Positions 47,054 through 60,788 of a DNA stretch of 64,000 nucleotides are shown here, piece by piece. Source of the stretch: Euphorbia lathyris (Eukaryota; Streptophyta; Magnoliopsida; Malpighiales; Euphorbiaceae); contig NC_088911.1 of the NCBI RefSeq assembly GCF_963576675.1, positions 59,729,756 to 59,793,755 of the forward strand, in the 5' to 3' direction. How positions within the stretch are numbered: the stretch's first letter is position 1; each line of letters begins with the position of its first letter. Position numbers and translations under genes: made by a program. The notes under the pieces were generated by a model that was not told the DNA's origin, did no database searches, and was given only the letters and a program-made list of their open reading frames with translations.

Positions 47054-48079
47054 GTATTAATTTTTGAAAATCACACGTGAAAAAACAAGTTTAAACCTAT
47101 ATTTATGGACTTAGGTTACATAAAAATATAAATATTTAAACTACCAAGTATTAAAGAAATATAAGTTTTACATTATAAATGAAAAGTTTAAACTTGTTAA
47201 ACTTATAGACATCCATAAATTCATTTATTTATAACAAACAAACAAAAAAAAAAAGTTTTTGAACAGCCAATTATTATGTATAGATTAATTTGTTAAGGCT
47301 GATTCTTGGAACAAAATTGAGACTTTCGTATGGATGCAACTGGAGCATTAGAAACAATTAATTGAAGTGCATTAGCAGTAATAAATTATATGTCAGATGA
47401 TGTTTTAACAGCACAGGGTTATTTATTGGTCTTCTTCTCTGCCAATGGGCACCTGCAGCTATAGGAGCTTTTGGCCATTGCTTGTCAAACTCGTCGGTGT
47501 GGCCTCTTCTCAGTCTCCACAGAAAATCAAATCACCTACAAATATTTTCATCATCACCTAATTATTTTTTATTTTTTATTTTTTACAGTTTTTAGTATGG
47601 AGTATTAACAGCATCAAGAGTAAAAGAGTGAGCAAATTTGACATTTCTTACTTACTATACACAATGATTTTAAAAATTTCTTCTGGAAAAAGAACGTTCT
47701 AGGTACCAATTTTCTACATATCTGGAAGCTAAAAGCTATGCGTCTGACTTGAGTTTCAAAACTATAGCAACACAAAATTATGAAACATTATCAGACATAC
47801 TTTGAATAGTATGTACTTTGTAACCAAGCTATCAACTAACTTGGGGTCATGCCTAAATGGCAGAATCTCAGCCATCCATTCTACCAAACTGTCCTGCAGT
47901 TCTTGTGCTGTTTCCTATGGTAATGCACACTTGAAACTTATTATATCTGCCTTTTCAACACACCAAAATACAGTCTATATTAGGCATCAAACATCACAAC
48001 CTTTTTTTTATGTATCATAAAAATAACTTATCCTATTGAGTTTATATAAATATATATAAAATGATTGCTTACTGTAGTT
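47054..48079. other. Downstream of the CONSTANS-like gene
   Basis: The 3' UTR of that gene should begin at 48079. A donor-like site follows the stop codon, and an acceptor-like CCATAG occurs at 47921. The minus-strand stretch 47802-47920 after it is open and protein-like (see findings). Nothing else is recognised. Confidence 0.5.
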
Positions 48080-51000
48080 TCAGCGATCCATCTTAGCAAA
48101 TCGTCCCTTAATTCTCGTTCTACTTTCTGCCCGAACTTTTCGTGACACGTATCTAATGTGCTTATCATACCTGTTGTTTTAGCAAAAGAATATTAGTTCA
48201 GAATCAGAAAATTATAACCACAGGTGGTCAAAACCTGAGATTATATTTCATGCCGATAATCTAGTTTGCAGATAAAGTGGGCAGTCTGCTTGCCATCCTG
48301 CATCAATGCTTCATGTTTGAGGTCTTATACATTATTGTTTCATCTTCTTCAGCAAAAATTAATTTAACATCTAAATACTAAACAGTCAAACCGATCAATC
48401 AGGATCTCTTATAAATTAAAGGTACTAATTGTGGCATAAACTAATCAAAGAAACCAGCCATTTAGACTCTGATAGATTATTGCAATATCTTCAATTTAAG
48501 TATATTTTGGGCAAAATAACTCAACAGAATTCTATCAGAATCTTCAATTCTCAGCACAGGCTCACTTGAATCCTCTAAAATGGTCTTTTATCATTTCGGT
48601 TATAATTCTAACCTACATTCAGATGTGCTTGATTAAATTATACAAGAAAACAGCACAAGTGAAGAGTAACCAAAATTAAATATTGGAAATGTCAAGTCTG
48701 AGCAGTTAATTAACAGAAACACAGGTTCAACCAATATGAGTAAAATATTAGTTTTACCTCCTAGATTTCTTCTTCTCCTTATAGCGTGATATTGCAGAGT
48801 CCCTCTCTTGACTGTTTATGTCATGCAAACCAACTTTTGGGTAAAGAGGCAAGGCTGCAGTAGGAACAAGATACTGTGCCTCCAGTTCTTGACTGCCATT
48901 GGCATGACTTAAACTATCAATATTGGATAGCTTGTCAGGAACAATAGGACTCCCATCCAAATCCTTTCTTGTTAATGTAGAAGCATGACATGCTTGATTT
49001 CCAGCCTCGCCTGGATCATTCAGCCAGTGAAATATATTGTCCTGCACAAAGAGGAAATGGATTAACACCACTATATTCCATTTAAAGTGAAAAAGCCAAG
49101 CATATTGAGGAGCTCACTGCGTACTGATTGGGCTAGTCTATCAAGTATACAACTGAAATTCTCAAGCCGGTGTCATTAGTGAGCTAACTCCTAGTATTTC
49201 AAACTTCAGAGGAACCACGAAGCTTGGTGCAGAAGAGATTATCCCGAATAAACTTTCAACATGTTTCAGGATTCTTACAGAGTCCTACTGAATATCTAAT
49301 TACTAGCTGTAATTATGTTAACTGGTACAATTAGTATTAATTAGGATTTCTATCTCTTCCTTAAATAGGACTCTTTATATGCATATATAAATTGTATATC
49401 TCATTGAATAGATACAGATTATTATTTTCCCATTGAGTTTGATTACATGTTATCAGAACCTCGTATTTGGCTTTGCAAATTTCTTCTCTGAGTAGCGTCT
49501 GTTGGCGAACAGTGGTCCAGGTTGAAATTTTCAACACCCCTGTTCATCTCACCACCCCTGCTAATCAACTCTCCTGCCGTCGATCTAAAGCGCTGCCTGA
49601 ACTTCAGGCACGCGGCCCACTCGCCGGCGCGTGTGACCGCGTGGCTGCTCCGATCGATGAGGTTTTTTCTCCGACGGTCTCGTCTCCCTATTCCCGGCCC
49701 CTCTGTCCAGTTGGTTTTCTGTTTTTTGGTGATTCAGGTTACTTCCCCTTCTCTGATTCCTGCTTGTGGTTGGTTGGATCTCTGCTTCTGTTTTTCTGCT
49801 CTCTGACTTGGCATTTTCTCAATTGAGGTTGGCCTATTCTGTCTTCTTTGCTTTATTAGTGTAGAACAGTAGTGTGCATTTACTGTTATTGTTGAATCTG
49901 TTGTGGTGAATTCTTCATTGAATTGATCATGTCTGACCAAAAGGATAAGAAAACTGTGACTGAAATAACAGTGGGTAACACTAGAATTACCGATAGGAAA
50001 TTGACCGGTGTTAAAGGTTATACTCAATGAAAATGTACTATTACTAGACACGTTAATAGTGTTGATTTGGAAGATCATTTGACTAGTAATCCTCCACCTA
50101 GAGATGACGAGGGAAATAGAAAGAAGTGGATGATGACAGATTACAAACTTTTTAATTTGATTCAGAATACCTTAGATTCCACCATTGATGATATTGTGAC
50201 TCATTGTGCCACTGTCAAAGAGATGTGGGAATATCTAGAGTCTATGTAAAGACTCGACTCATATTCATAATTTGTTGTCATCATACTATCATCCTGAGAG
50301 AAAGGATCGCACCTTCTTCCAGTATTACAATAATTGTAAACATATGTGAGGAGAAACGAATTAGATTTTCCATTACAGCTGATGTTAAACGTATGCAAGA
50401 TGAGTATGATCGTGTATTTGTTCTTGGCTTTCTGGAAGGATTTGGTCCTGAGTTTGAAATAGCACGCACTCAGATATTGACCAATGGGACACTTCCGTCT
50501 TTCTCTAATCTCTATAGTCGCCTTCTTGTAGCGTGTAAGGATGGTGAAAAGACTTTTGATGTGGTGTTTCAACAGACAAAGACTCTGGTGAGCAATGTGA
50601 ATCATGGGGTTAAGGGTGGTTCTCAGAATTCCGTAGATCTCATAATCCTCGGGTATGCCATTACTGCGGAGGAGAAAGACACATTAAGAAGAATTGTTGG
50701 AAGCTACACGGTCGGCCTCAGCAAAGTAACCCTATAAAATTTTCTAACATTGCTACTGGTGATGGTATCATACTGTCTCCTCACTCTGTTAGTCAACTCA
50801 CCAAAACCCTTTAACTGTTATGTTATTTCCCACATGTTCCCTTTTTCAAGATCTTGGGATGAAACAGAATATTGGTAGAGGGAAACTGGTGAATGGCCTG
50901 CACGAGCTCCTTATGTTACAACTTCATTGTGAGTTTGGTTAACTGTCTCTTCCTATCTTGCAGAAAATGTGCCTGAGTCTTCTGGGGGAATATACTTTGG

Positions 51001-54000
51001 AGTGTGAAGTGTGTCAATTCGCTAAACATCATCGAGTACCATATTCCCCTCGAATAAATAAACATGTTGAGTCTTTTTTTGATTCAGTTCATAGTGATAT
51101 GTGGGGTCCATGTGCTATTGTTTTCTAAACTTAGTTATCGGTATTTTGTGACTATTGTGGATGATTTTGTTTGAAAAATATGGCTTTATCCGTTGAAGTA
51201 CCGCTCAGATTTATTTATTGTTTTCTGGCTTTTCATACTAAGATTAAAATTCTATTTAGTAAAGATATTTGCATTTTGCAGAGTAACAATGCTAAAGAAT
51301 ACTTATCCTGCACTTTTCAGTCTTATCTTTTACAGCATGGTATTATTCATCAAACATCGTGCGTTGTTACACCTCAACAAAATGGTGTGGCAGAATGGAA
51401 GAATTGCCATTTACTTGAAGTTACCCGTGCCGTAATATTTCAAATGCAAGTCCCTAAAGTGTTTTGGACTGATGTGTTTCCACTGCGTGTTACCTCATCA
51501 ATTGTATGTCTTCCAATATTCTTCAGGATCAGATTCCTTACTCTATTCTCTTTCCTTTTCAATCTTGGTTTTCTTTTGCTCCTCGTATTTTTTTAGTATA
51601 CTTGTTTTGTTCAAGATATTCGTCCTCAAGTCTCCAAGCTTGATCGAAAATCTCTAAAGTGTGTTTGTGGGATATCTCAGTGTCAGAAAGGGTACCGTTG
51701 TTACTCTCCATCTTTGGGATGCTATCTTGTTCCTATAGATGTCACGTTCTTTGAAAATACTTCTTTCTTCCGTCCATCTCCACCTTCGCCAACTTTACCT
51801 CCTGGTAACACTAATGATGATTTTCGGATATATACTCTAAGTGAACAGGTTGTCCCTCAGCCTATTATTCGTCAAGTTTATTTCGGCGTGTGTAGCCTAC
51901 GGTTGAGGCACCTGCTACAGATCCAGACACCAATATTCCCTCATTTGTTTCATCTCCAGATCCTCCACCTTCATCTGATCCCAATCCTGACCTTCTAATT
52001 GCCCTTCGAAAAGGTACACAGTCTTCCACTTACCCCGTTTCCTCCTTTGTTCTTATAATGCCCTATCACCCTCCTCCAAGTGTTTTGTAGCCTCTTTAGA
52101 TTTCATTGTTGTTTTGTCATTCATTTCAGAAGCTATGATTCACCCTGGTTGGCTAGAAGCAATGAAAGAAGAATTGAAGGCACTAGAACAGAATCACACT
52201 TGAGATCTTATTCCTCTGCCGGCACAGAAGAAGCGAATTGGTTGCAGATAGGTATTTGTTGTTAAGATGAATCCCAATGGCAGTGTTGCTCGGCTCAAGG
52301 CTTGCTTGGTTGCCAAAGGCTATGCTCAGACTTATGGTATTGATTATTTCGATACTTTCTCTCCAGTTGCCAAACTTACTTCTCTCCGTCTGTTCATTTC
52401 CTTGGCTTCCATTTAAGTTGGACACTTCATCTACACGATGTTAAAAATTCATTCTTGAATGGTGACCTGCGCGAAGAGGTTTATATAGAGCAACCACCTG
52501 GGTTTGTTGCTTAGAGGGAGTCTGGGAAGGTGTGCAAATTAAGAAAGTCTCTCTATGGTTTAAAGCAATCTCCTCGTGCTTGGTTTGGAAAATTTAGCGG
52601 TGCGATATGGATTTCGGCTTACGCCGAAGTGCATATGATCCTTCAGTTTTCTACTTCAGTTCCAATTCTGGATGCATTCTGCTGGTTGTGTATGTTGATG
52701 ACATCGTAATTATGGGAAACGATGTTGCTCAGATTAAGAAGTTGAAGGAGTTCCTTGGTACTTGCTTTTTCCAAACGAATGATCTTGGTCCTTTGAAATA
52801 TGTCTAGGGAATAGAGGTATTCCACAACAGGAAAGGGATTTGCTTAACTCAAAGAAAATATTGTTTAGATGTGTTCAAAGATGCAGGTCTAATTGACGCA
52901 AAGACTTGTAATGCTCCAATGGTACTAAATATGAAGGTGAAGTCAGATGATGGTGACTCAAGGAACCTGAGAAATATAGAAGAATAGTTGGCAAGTTGAA
53001 TTATCTCACAATCACTCGTCCAAACATTTCATTTCCAATGAGTGTGCAAGTCAATTCATGTCCTCACCTAGAACAACACAGTGGGATGATGTCATTCATA
53101 TCTTGAGGTATCTGAAGGGAGCTCTTGGACGAGACTTATTATATCAAAATCATGGACATCATGTTGCAGAAGGCTTCACCGATGCAGACTATATTGGGGA
53201 TCTTTCAGACTGACATTCTATTACTAGATACTGTTTGTTTGTTGGGGGAGATCTTGTTTCTTGGAAAAGTAAGCAGAGTGTAGTTTCCAGATCCAGTGCA
53301 TTGCAGAATCTGAATATCGAGCTATGGTGCAGACTACATGTGAACTTGTGTCGTTACCTCGTCTACTTGGTGAAATTGGGTTTGTTCAGATAAAACCAAT
53401 GGAGTTGCATTGTGATAATGAAGTTGACTGTCATTTTACTCGAGAAAAGTTGGAAGATGGTACAATCACAACTCCACGTGTCAGAACCAGAAATCCATTA
53501 ACAGATGTGTTCACGAATGCCTACCAAGAATTCAGATCAATTATATTTATACCTGTAACAGACCATGTAATACACTAGAATACATGGGATACCATATAGA
53601 TTAAGAGTCTACATGAATATATTAAACTTAAGATGAATACACATATTTATACAAGGTTTTCCCTACAATAAAGAAAACATAGTGGCCCTACTAGCAGCCC
53701 TATAGCTGTCACAGAAGCCTAAGCATGATCTAGTTGCAGCCTAAGCATGTTATACATTTATTACATTGACTTATTCTGTAACACTCCCCCTCAAGCTGAA
53801 GCATGGATTTTAATCATGCTCAGCTTGCTACAAATACAGATAATATAGTCTTAAAGACAGTGCACTCAAAATACTTTAGAATATAAAAATATAATCTGGA
53901 AAACGCGGCCTAGAAGAACAAATCGGACAGGACAGACGACAGCAGAAGAACATCAAGCTTTGTTCTGAAACAGAGAAGCAAAACTCAGTTGTAGCCACAT

Positions 54001-57000
54001 GCAAGAGGCTGCCAGCAACATCAGTGCACAAAAGGAGATTCACCGGAAACCTGACCGAACAGACACAGTGGAAACAGAGAGGCGACATCGGTGGAAGAAC
54101 TGAAACTTGGAACCTTAGGTCCAAACAGTCTCTGCTCACAAGGCAGACAACAATGCTGAAAGAAACAACCCAGAAATTCTGCTCATAAAGCCGAAAACAA
54201 ATTCTGGAATCTCAATCCAGAAACCCAAAACAAGCTTCTGATCCCATATAAGGAGGAATTTTCTTACAGCGACGACGACACAGGGTGGCCGGAATGTGAG
54301 GAAACACCGATCGGAAGCGGAGAGGATGAACCAGAGGGGTGGTGAGATAAAATGACGTCCCAACAGTGAGTATTCAAGAGACCCAAGCTCTTGACAGAAA
54401 TGGAACCCTGGGAAATACTACCCAGAAAATATTGAACCTGGGAAATACTACCCAGAAAATATTAAACCCTTGCAGAAACACAACTCTGGAAATACTACCC
54501 AGAAAAAAGAATTCAGAAACCTTAGACCTTAGGCTCTGATACCATGTAACAGACCATGTAATACACTAGAATACATGGGATACCATATAGATTAAGAGTC
54601 TACATGAATATATTAAACTTAAGATGAATACACATATTTATACAAGGTTTTCCCTACAATAAAGAAAACATAGTGGTCCTACTAGCAGCCCTATAGCTGT
54701 CACAGAAGCCTAAGCATGATCTAGTTGCAGCCTAAGCATGTTATACATTTATTACATTGACTTATTCTGTAACAATACCAACTGAGAATGATCAATATTT
54801 CTGGTCCAGCTTGAGGTGGAGCGTCACAGAGTCCTATTGAATATCTAATTACTAGCTGTAATTAGGTGTAATTAACATAACTGTTACAATTAGTATTAAT
54901 TAGGATTTTGATCTCTTCTTTAAATAGCACTCTTTATGTGTCTATATAAGTTGTATATCTCAATGAATAGATACAGATTATTATTTTCCCAACATACTCA
55001 ACTATTATGTAAATAGAAAACTCTGAAGAAGTACTCAGGCAAAAGTGACCTAGCAATTTATGAATGAAACAATGAAAGTTGGAGGCTTTTTCAATCCGTG
55101 TTTTCTTGAGATAGTTCTACGACCTTTCAACTTTCAAGTAAGACATGAAAATTCATTTTGTGGTCCATCTAAAGAGTAGATATGTGGTCCAAACACTCTG
55201 CTTTACAAATATCTATATCTTACTACCAAAGTTGCATTACATCACAACACATCAATTCATCAAACATGCATAACAGCAGAGGCTTTGCATGACATACATT
55301 TCAAGACAGAAGTTACTTCCATAACTTTGTCACACATGTTATTCTTTATACGATCTAAAAAACATGGAAGTTCAATTTTGTGAAAACATAAACAGGGATT
55401 GAAGCCTTACCTCATAAGTAGGCAAAGAAATTGGGGCTAGGTCGCTGTCATAACCAGTGTAGATATCACGTGGCCTCATGTTTTGTTCAGCAGCTGATGG
55501 CCGAAACATATTAACTGGTTCCTTGTCTAGAGTTTCAAAATTTGAGTCAGGTTCCGACCTAGCTAGTTTGCGGAGCTGATGAAGAACTTCTTCCTCGTGT
55601 TGGCCACAAATAGCATTGCGATTCTGTCAAAATCAAATAGTTTTTGTCTACTTGATGAAGTCAATTATCACCTAAGAATGCCAACTTTGCTCAACATAAG
55701 AAAAACACTGAGAAAATCAGTTGTTTTTTTTTTTTTTTTTTTGAATAACTGAGAAAATCCATTGATGAGAAGCTCTGATAAAAATTCGAAACCAAAGAGG
55801 TCAATGAAAGAGGATGAGAAAAAAGTGAAGTGGCTAATTAATATAACATTATGTATTTGAGTAAAAGCTTTATCCTTGAATGCTGATTTCAAGCCAGCAA
55901 GTATAGAATCATTCAAATTATCATTAGAACATCCTACTACAAGAAGCATGAACACCTCTAATACTTGTGGCAATAACATGATATCAAACATGTTTTATAG
56001 TTCCTATATTAAACATGTTTTTGACAAGTATGCACATAGTTAAATTTCGCTTTCGTCAGTATTGAAGTTTTTTTCTTTTTAAAAACAAAAGAGAATACTT
56101 CAATACTGCATACCATCAATCAGAAAATGCCTTACAAAGGAAGAAGCTATATACATAATTATGATCCCCATTTCAGAGAAGAACTAACTACCTTCTGCAG
56201 AGCATCAACAACTTAATTCACAGACCTCTTAATATGACAGAAAAAAAAATACCCTAAATATATTTTGCTAAGGAAATACAATCATTAATAATGAACCATA
56301 AATAGAGCGCCATCATACCCCTCAGAATTCAAAGCCTGCTCTACATTCCTAGAATCTAACTCCACAATGTTAGCCTATCATAAAACTACTAATATTTGCA
56401 CCAAACAACACTCATCTTTTTTTTTTCATGATTTCCATTTCATTGTAATTGCAAGCTAACCAAATAGGCTCAATTGTTTCCAATAAAATAAGTATCATCA
56501 CATCTGATAATCTATGTTACGAGCTGTAATCCTAAGATCCAAATACAACTATCGAACTTTTATAATTGGGAAACACCAATTGTTGGAGTCAATGAAATTG
56601 TTAATGTTAGTAACAAGCAGAAATGACACCCAAAATTATAAATTACTCATTATACCTCGAAAAACCAACAAAAAAATGCAGGAAAAAGAAAAAGAAAGTT
56701 ACCTTGGGCAGAGGAGGCACACCTAACGCCTGATAATTTTCGGGCGTATCAGTGGAAACAATCAAATCATCAAAACTTGAAATAGTAGGAGTCTGCCAAA
56801 GCAACAAATCCAAACAGCCATCAGTAAAAGAAGAATCATCAAGAGCAGAGTGGGCGAAGGCATTAGGGTCTTCAGTGAAAAAGAGAGATTTCTTGTCGCC
56901 GAGATCTTCAAACCCTAAAATAGTAAGAAGGTCAGTCGCAGAAGGGCAGGCAGTAAAACCGTCAATTGGCCTCCGATTATGAACAGGATTAGACAAGGAA

Positions 57001-57269
57001 AAATTGTGAGTTTCCCAATCACAATTCTGGCAGAAAACAGAGTGGTGAGTTTGGCAGAAGATAGAAGCAGGGGAAGAATGACATCCATCACAGAGTAAAG
57101 AACGAGTGTGCTTGGAGAAGAGCTGGTTAGTAGAATGAACGTCCCGGTCACAGGAAATACAGAGCCTGGCGGAGTCAGCTCGGCAGTAGAGGAGAGCTAC
57201 GCTTTGGTTACAGTAATCACAGAGTCGCTGAGGCTTCATGGTTTGCCGGAGCGTCGAAGAATCAGTCAT
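48080..57269 (-). CDS. CONSTANS-like protein with two B-boxes and a CCT domain
   Basis: Four exons: 56703-57269, 55411-55623, 48758-49041 and 48080-48170. All have GT..AG junctions and join in frame to 384 residues. B-box 1 spans about residues 15-58 (C17, C20, C29, D32, C37, C40, H45, H54). B-box 2 spans about 60-100 (C60, C63, C72, C80, C83, H88, H97). The CCT domain (340-383) begins [16 protein letters not shown] and is split by the last intron. The protein ends MDR and stop. CCT contributes to DNA/NF-Y interaction and B-boxes to protein contacts; relatives act in flowering time and light responses. Two B-boxes with this CCT fit the COL9-COL15 group; the exact orthologue is not assigned. 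Intron 2 (49042-55410) holds a copia element with a TRIM in it. No coding damage is seen; whether the long intron is spliced efficiently cannot be judged. Confidence 0.95.
49929..53570 (+). pseudogene. copia gag-pol remnant
   Basis: Gag begins at an ATG (49929, MSDQKDKK). Integrase traces include [10 protein letters not shown] (about 51007) and [10 protein letters not shown] (about 51370). Reverse transcriptase has LVAKGYAQ (about 52310) and YVDD (52691-52702). RNase H ends near 53540 (DCHFTREKL). Many stops and frameshifts throughout: no ORF exceeds about 180 codons. Confidence 0.88.
53554..54774 (-). mobile_element. TRIM (small LTR retrotransposon) inside the copia element
   Basis: Two 230-bp LTRs (53554-53783, 54545-54774) are nearly identical, with one difference noticed by eye. 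On the minus strand a perfect initiator-Met primer-binding site TGGTATCAGAGCC lies at 54532-54544, next to the 5' LTR. The polypurine tract (AGCTTGAGGGGGAG, 53784-53798) adjoins the 3' LTR. TSD ATACC at 53549-53553 and 54775-54779. The 748-bp interior has no gag or pol; an 87-codon ORF has no recognisable domain. Near-identity of the LTRs marks a recent insertion. Confidence 0.96.
55719..55747. repeat. 29-bp poly(T) insertion with 12-bp flanking repeat
   Basis: ACTGAGAAAATC occurs at 55707-55718 and again at 55748-55759, with AGTTG, about 18-20 Ts and GAATA between. It lies in intron 1 of the CONSTANS-like gene. It looks like a minimal poly(A) retroposon. Confidence 0.7.
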
Positions 57270-58565
57270 GATTTGTTTAATAATAATCCTTTAGCTGTAG
57301 AATAGAGCTTAAACAGGGGTTAATAGCCTTAAAATGGCGCTATTAAGTTTTCTATTAATGGATAATGAAAGAGTAAAGAGAGAGAAACTGGATAATAATA
57401 GCACGAAAAGTTGAGAAAAAAATCTTTTATCTTTTCTTTTCTTGCTTCCCAAGAAGTATCTCCGTGAAAAAGCATTTATTTAATTTTCCCCTCTTTTATT
57501 TCCCGTCGACCTTTCTACATACTCTGCATTTATAACGCCATATATTTTATATTTTAAAATTAGTATTTAGAATTTATTTTTAAAGTTATTTTTTTTTGTA
57601 GGATATAAAATTTTAACTCAAAATTAATTGAAAACCACACCAAATAATATTTGATACTTTTTAAAAAAACAAAATAACCATAGCGAACACCATATATATA
57701 ATTTGATTAATTATATAATATAATATAAATATTTTATTAAGTGTGTTGGTTGAATTGCTATCTAAAATTGATACCAGGATCTTGAGAGAGGTTGACTCTA
57801 TATAAAATCTCAGCCTCTCCTTCAAGGAATATCTTACAAGAGCTTTAATTGTTCTCCTATGAAATGAAGCTAAATAAACGACATTGAAGGTTATGGGACA
57901 AAATATGTTTTTCATTTAGTCCTTTTCTAAAATTCAATACAATAATTGTTGTCTAATAAATTATTCCTCCTCATTTTTAATATATTGTTAGATCTTTTCA
58001 CAAAATTCAATAAAATACTCCATCTGTTTTAAAATATACTATCTTTTTAGAATGATGAATAACATTAACTAAAACATTTTATTATCCTTATATTAATTGT
58101 ATTCTTTAGTAATAAATTTTTATTTATTTTCAAAGTTGGAAATATTCACGTATGGGTCAAATATAAAGTTTGCCCGTGAATAAAACATGTCATATCCATT
58201 AAAAGGGAATGATGTGATGAGGGCATCAACGTGAAGCAAGTGAAAGAATTCTTGATACAGGGCTCACACGGCGTATGAGACCAGCAACACATCGTGTCAG
58301 CATGTGCATCAGCCATGATAGAAATGTTGAGCATAATGATTATGGACATGATAAAAAATATTGGGTTTGTTGGGAGAAATCACTTGGCGAGAATAAGTAT
58401 ACCTTTAGATACGGTTTTTAGGATAGTTTTGAGTAGTTTTCATTCAATAAGCGAGCATTTCTCACACTTTTATGCATGTGCGCGTGATTATTAGTTTTAG
58501 TATATTTTTTATTTACTTTTGTAGTTTCTAACCGTTTTCTGATTGTTTTCAGGCAAAATATTGCC
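57270..58565. other. Upstream flank of the CONSTANS-like gene
   Basis: 5' UTR and promoter must lie at its left end. I could not fix a TATA box. 58140-58565 looks like retroelement non-coding sequence but has no partner in the window. Confidence 0.5.
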
Positions 58566-58571
58566 AAAATA

Positions 58572-58713
58572 GCACACACATAAACTATCACTTATTATTT
58601 CTGCTAATTGATCCACCAAAGGTCACACCAAATGGAGTTTTTACTCAAATCTAACGACTGGTGGGTCAATTTAGCCTTTGGACTAACGTCGTTCGGAGTT
58701 TATGTGCGTGTGC
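58572..58713. repeat. Small inverted-repeat element
   Basis: GCACACACATAAACT (58572-58586) faces AGTTTATGTGCGTGTGC (58697-58713). The size (about 140 bp) suggests a MITE or a retroelement piece. No target duplication found. Confidence 0.45.
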
Positions 58714-59737
58714 AGGTTAAAATGGGATCAATTTCGGACAAAAATCGTGTCTCGGGGACCCCCGACAGTCGCTCGGTGAATTGGGCGTGTCCAGCCCGCC
58801 GAACTGGCCTGTCACACCCAACCCTAGACGGCATCAGGTATGAAGGGAAGACAAGATAACGAATATATAAGTCTAGAAGGCGAGCCGATTTTCTATCAAT
58901 AAAAAAATAATTTGGACTACCTAAAGTTTTATTTATTATTTGGCTTGGACTGGATAATTTTATCAAGCTTCCCATGTATCTCGAAAGTATTTTAATCTTT
59001 AATTCGGGAATCAAAACCATGTAAGTAGTTTTCTTAATTTATTCAGAGCTGATTGACACGCTAATGATTTAACTGTATACTTCACTTTATTATTATATAA
59101 TTATATATATATAATTCATTTTATCAAATCGAATGAAATTAAATAAACGTTTTATCAAACCAGCTCATCAAACCATTTTATCAAACCAATTCGTAATCAA
59201 ATAAACGTTTATCAAAACAACTCGTAATCAAACAAACGTAAAACATTATATTTCAAATTATCAAGCATTTTCAAAAGGTAATACAAAATTCGTATGCGTG
59301 TCCATCCTCGAATTCCACCCGTGTAGTTTATCATAACATCAATCATAAGCATATCAACAATCGAGATATCTCATTCATATCTCGTTTCTTGCCTAACATT
59401 AGGACTACCAACCGTGCACTCTGGTCATACCGCCCTTAGGTATGGTCTTACAACTACTACCCCTACCTTGGATAATCCTAGATGGACAAAACCATTTTAT
59501 TTAAAATATCGCAACCTAAAAATCACATTGGACTTCAATCCAAATCACATAAATAATAACAATAACAACCGCAATAGCTTTCTCAATCCAAAAACGATTT
59601 GCATAAAATACTACGATAATAAATAATTATTCTTCAAATAATCAAAATCAAAAGTATATAAATACTTTAAACAATATATTTTTAATAAAACGTATTCAAA
59701 GCCACTTAAATAATTTAAAATAAAAACTTATTTTTAT
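58714..59737. other. Non-coding, retroelement-like
   Basis: No credible ORF. It contains repeated TTTTATCAAACCA-type short repeats at 59120-59230. Confidence 0.5.
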
Positions 59738-60590
59738 CTGTCACCGAAATAGCTATTTTAGACCGAATATAAAGACTCGTTATATTATGATAAGTCTATT
59801 TGAACTAATTTTATAAACTTAATTTTATATTATAATTTTATATTCAAATTCCGGTACTAATTTTATGTAATATTATTCAAACTCTTGTACTAATCTTATG
59901 GATTCTAATTGGCAATTATTGATATTAGCCCTTCTATTTTAACTCGACAAATTAAAGTTTCTCATAATATTATATCGATAAAATTTAATATCATTTAAAG
60001 TTAAATATGTTTATCAGACTATTTTCCGTCACCGAAATAAAGATTCTAAATCGACATAGTTAATTCGAACTATTGATACTATTGGACTCGTTTCACTGTC
60101 ATAAATCTTATTAGTACTAATTTTATATTCGACTTTATACCGACTCTACTTGGCAAATATCAATACTGATTCTAATTGGTAAATATCAATACCGACTCTA
60201 ATTGTTAATTATCACCATTAGACCTTCTAATTCATAGCTTTAACTTTTGCTTAAACTATTTTATTTATAAGATTTAAAATAATAAAAATATTCTTATTAG
60301 TCTATTTTAGTCTCTGAGATAGAAATTTTAGACCGACGTAGTTAATTCCGACAGATTATATCTTTAAACTCGTTACGCTACTAAAAGCTTATTAATACGG
60401 AATTAAATTTCATTTCGAAAAATCTAAAGGACGACTGTCTAAATTTTATATTTTTATTAGTAACTCATAGACTTGATAAATTACTATTTATAAATCATTT
60501 AAAATTTGACGAGTACGAAAACTAGACTTACTCAAAATCATACGTACCTAGAACATTTTAAGAATAATTTAAAAATAATTTAGATCTAAA
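59738..60590. repeat. Three diverged units of about 285 bp
   Basis: CCGTCACCGAAATA-like starts recur at about 59739, 60022 and 60307, each followed by TTTTAGACCGA and ACTCGTT blocks at similar spacing. The units are strongly diverged, so they are only recognised by these anchors. Confidence 0.55.
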
Positions 60591-60788
60591 ATACAATTAC
60601 CGAAATGTCGTCGTCGGTCGGTGTAATCCGTTGACAGCCACTGGTTCATGCCGTTGTTAGAAGTTCAACGATAGTGGTTTCGTGTCCTATTTTTTCATAG
60701 TTTGATCGAATCGAATATTTAAATCCCCAATATCCATAACTCCAAAATATGATAATAATCTAAAAAAAATGTAAGAATGATAAAAATA

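Larger units (their letters stand above)
49276..54991 (+). mobile_element. Decayed Ty1/copia element in intron 2 of the CONSTANS-like gene
   Basis: LTR-like repeats (about 49276-49448 and 54823-54991) share ACAGAGTCCTA, TCTAATTACTAGCTGTAATTA and GATACAGATTATTATTTTCCCA. A primer-binding-like TGTTATCAGAACC follows the left repeat, and a purine-rich tract (CTTGAGGTGGAG) precedes the right. The right copy seems to lack its last bases. No clean target duplication was found. It lies antisense to the host gene. A TRIM (53554-54774) splits its 3' end. Confidence 0.88.

Noticed and set aside
49276..54991. Copia insertion as the cause of a broken host gene
   Set aside because: All four exons and splice sites of the CONSTANS-like gene are intact and in frame around it.
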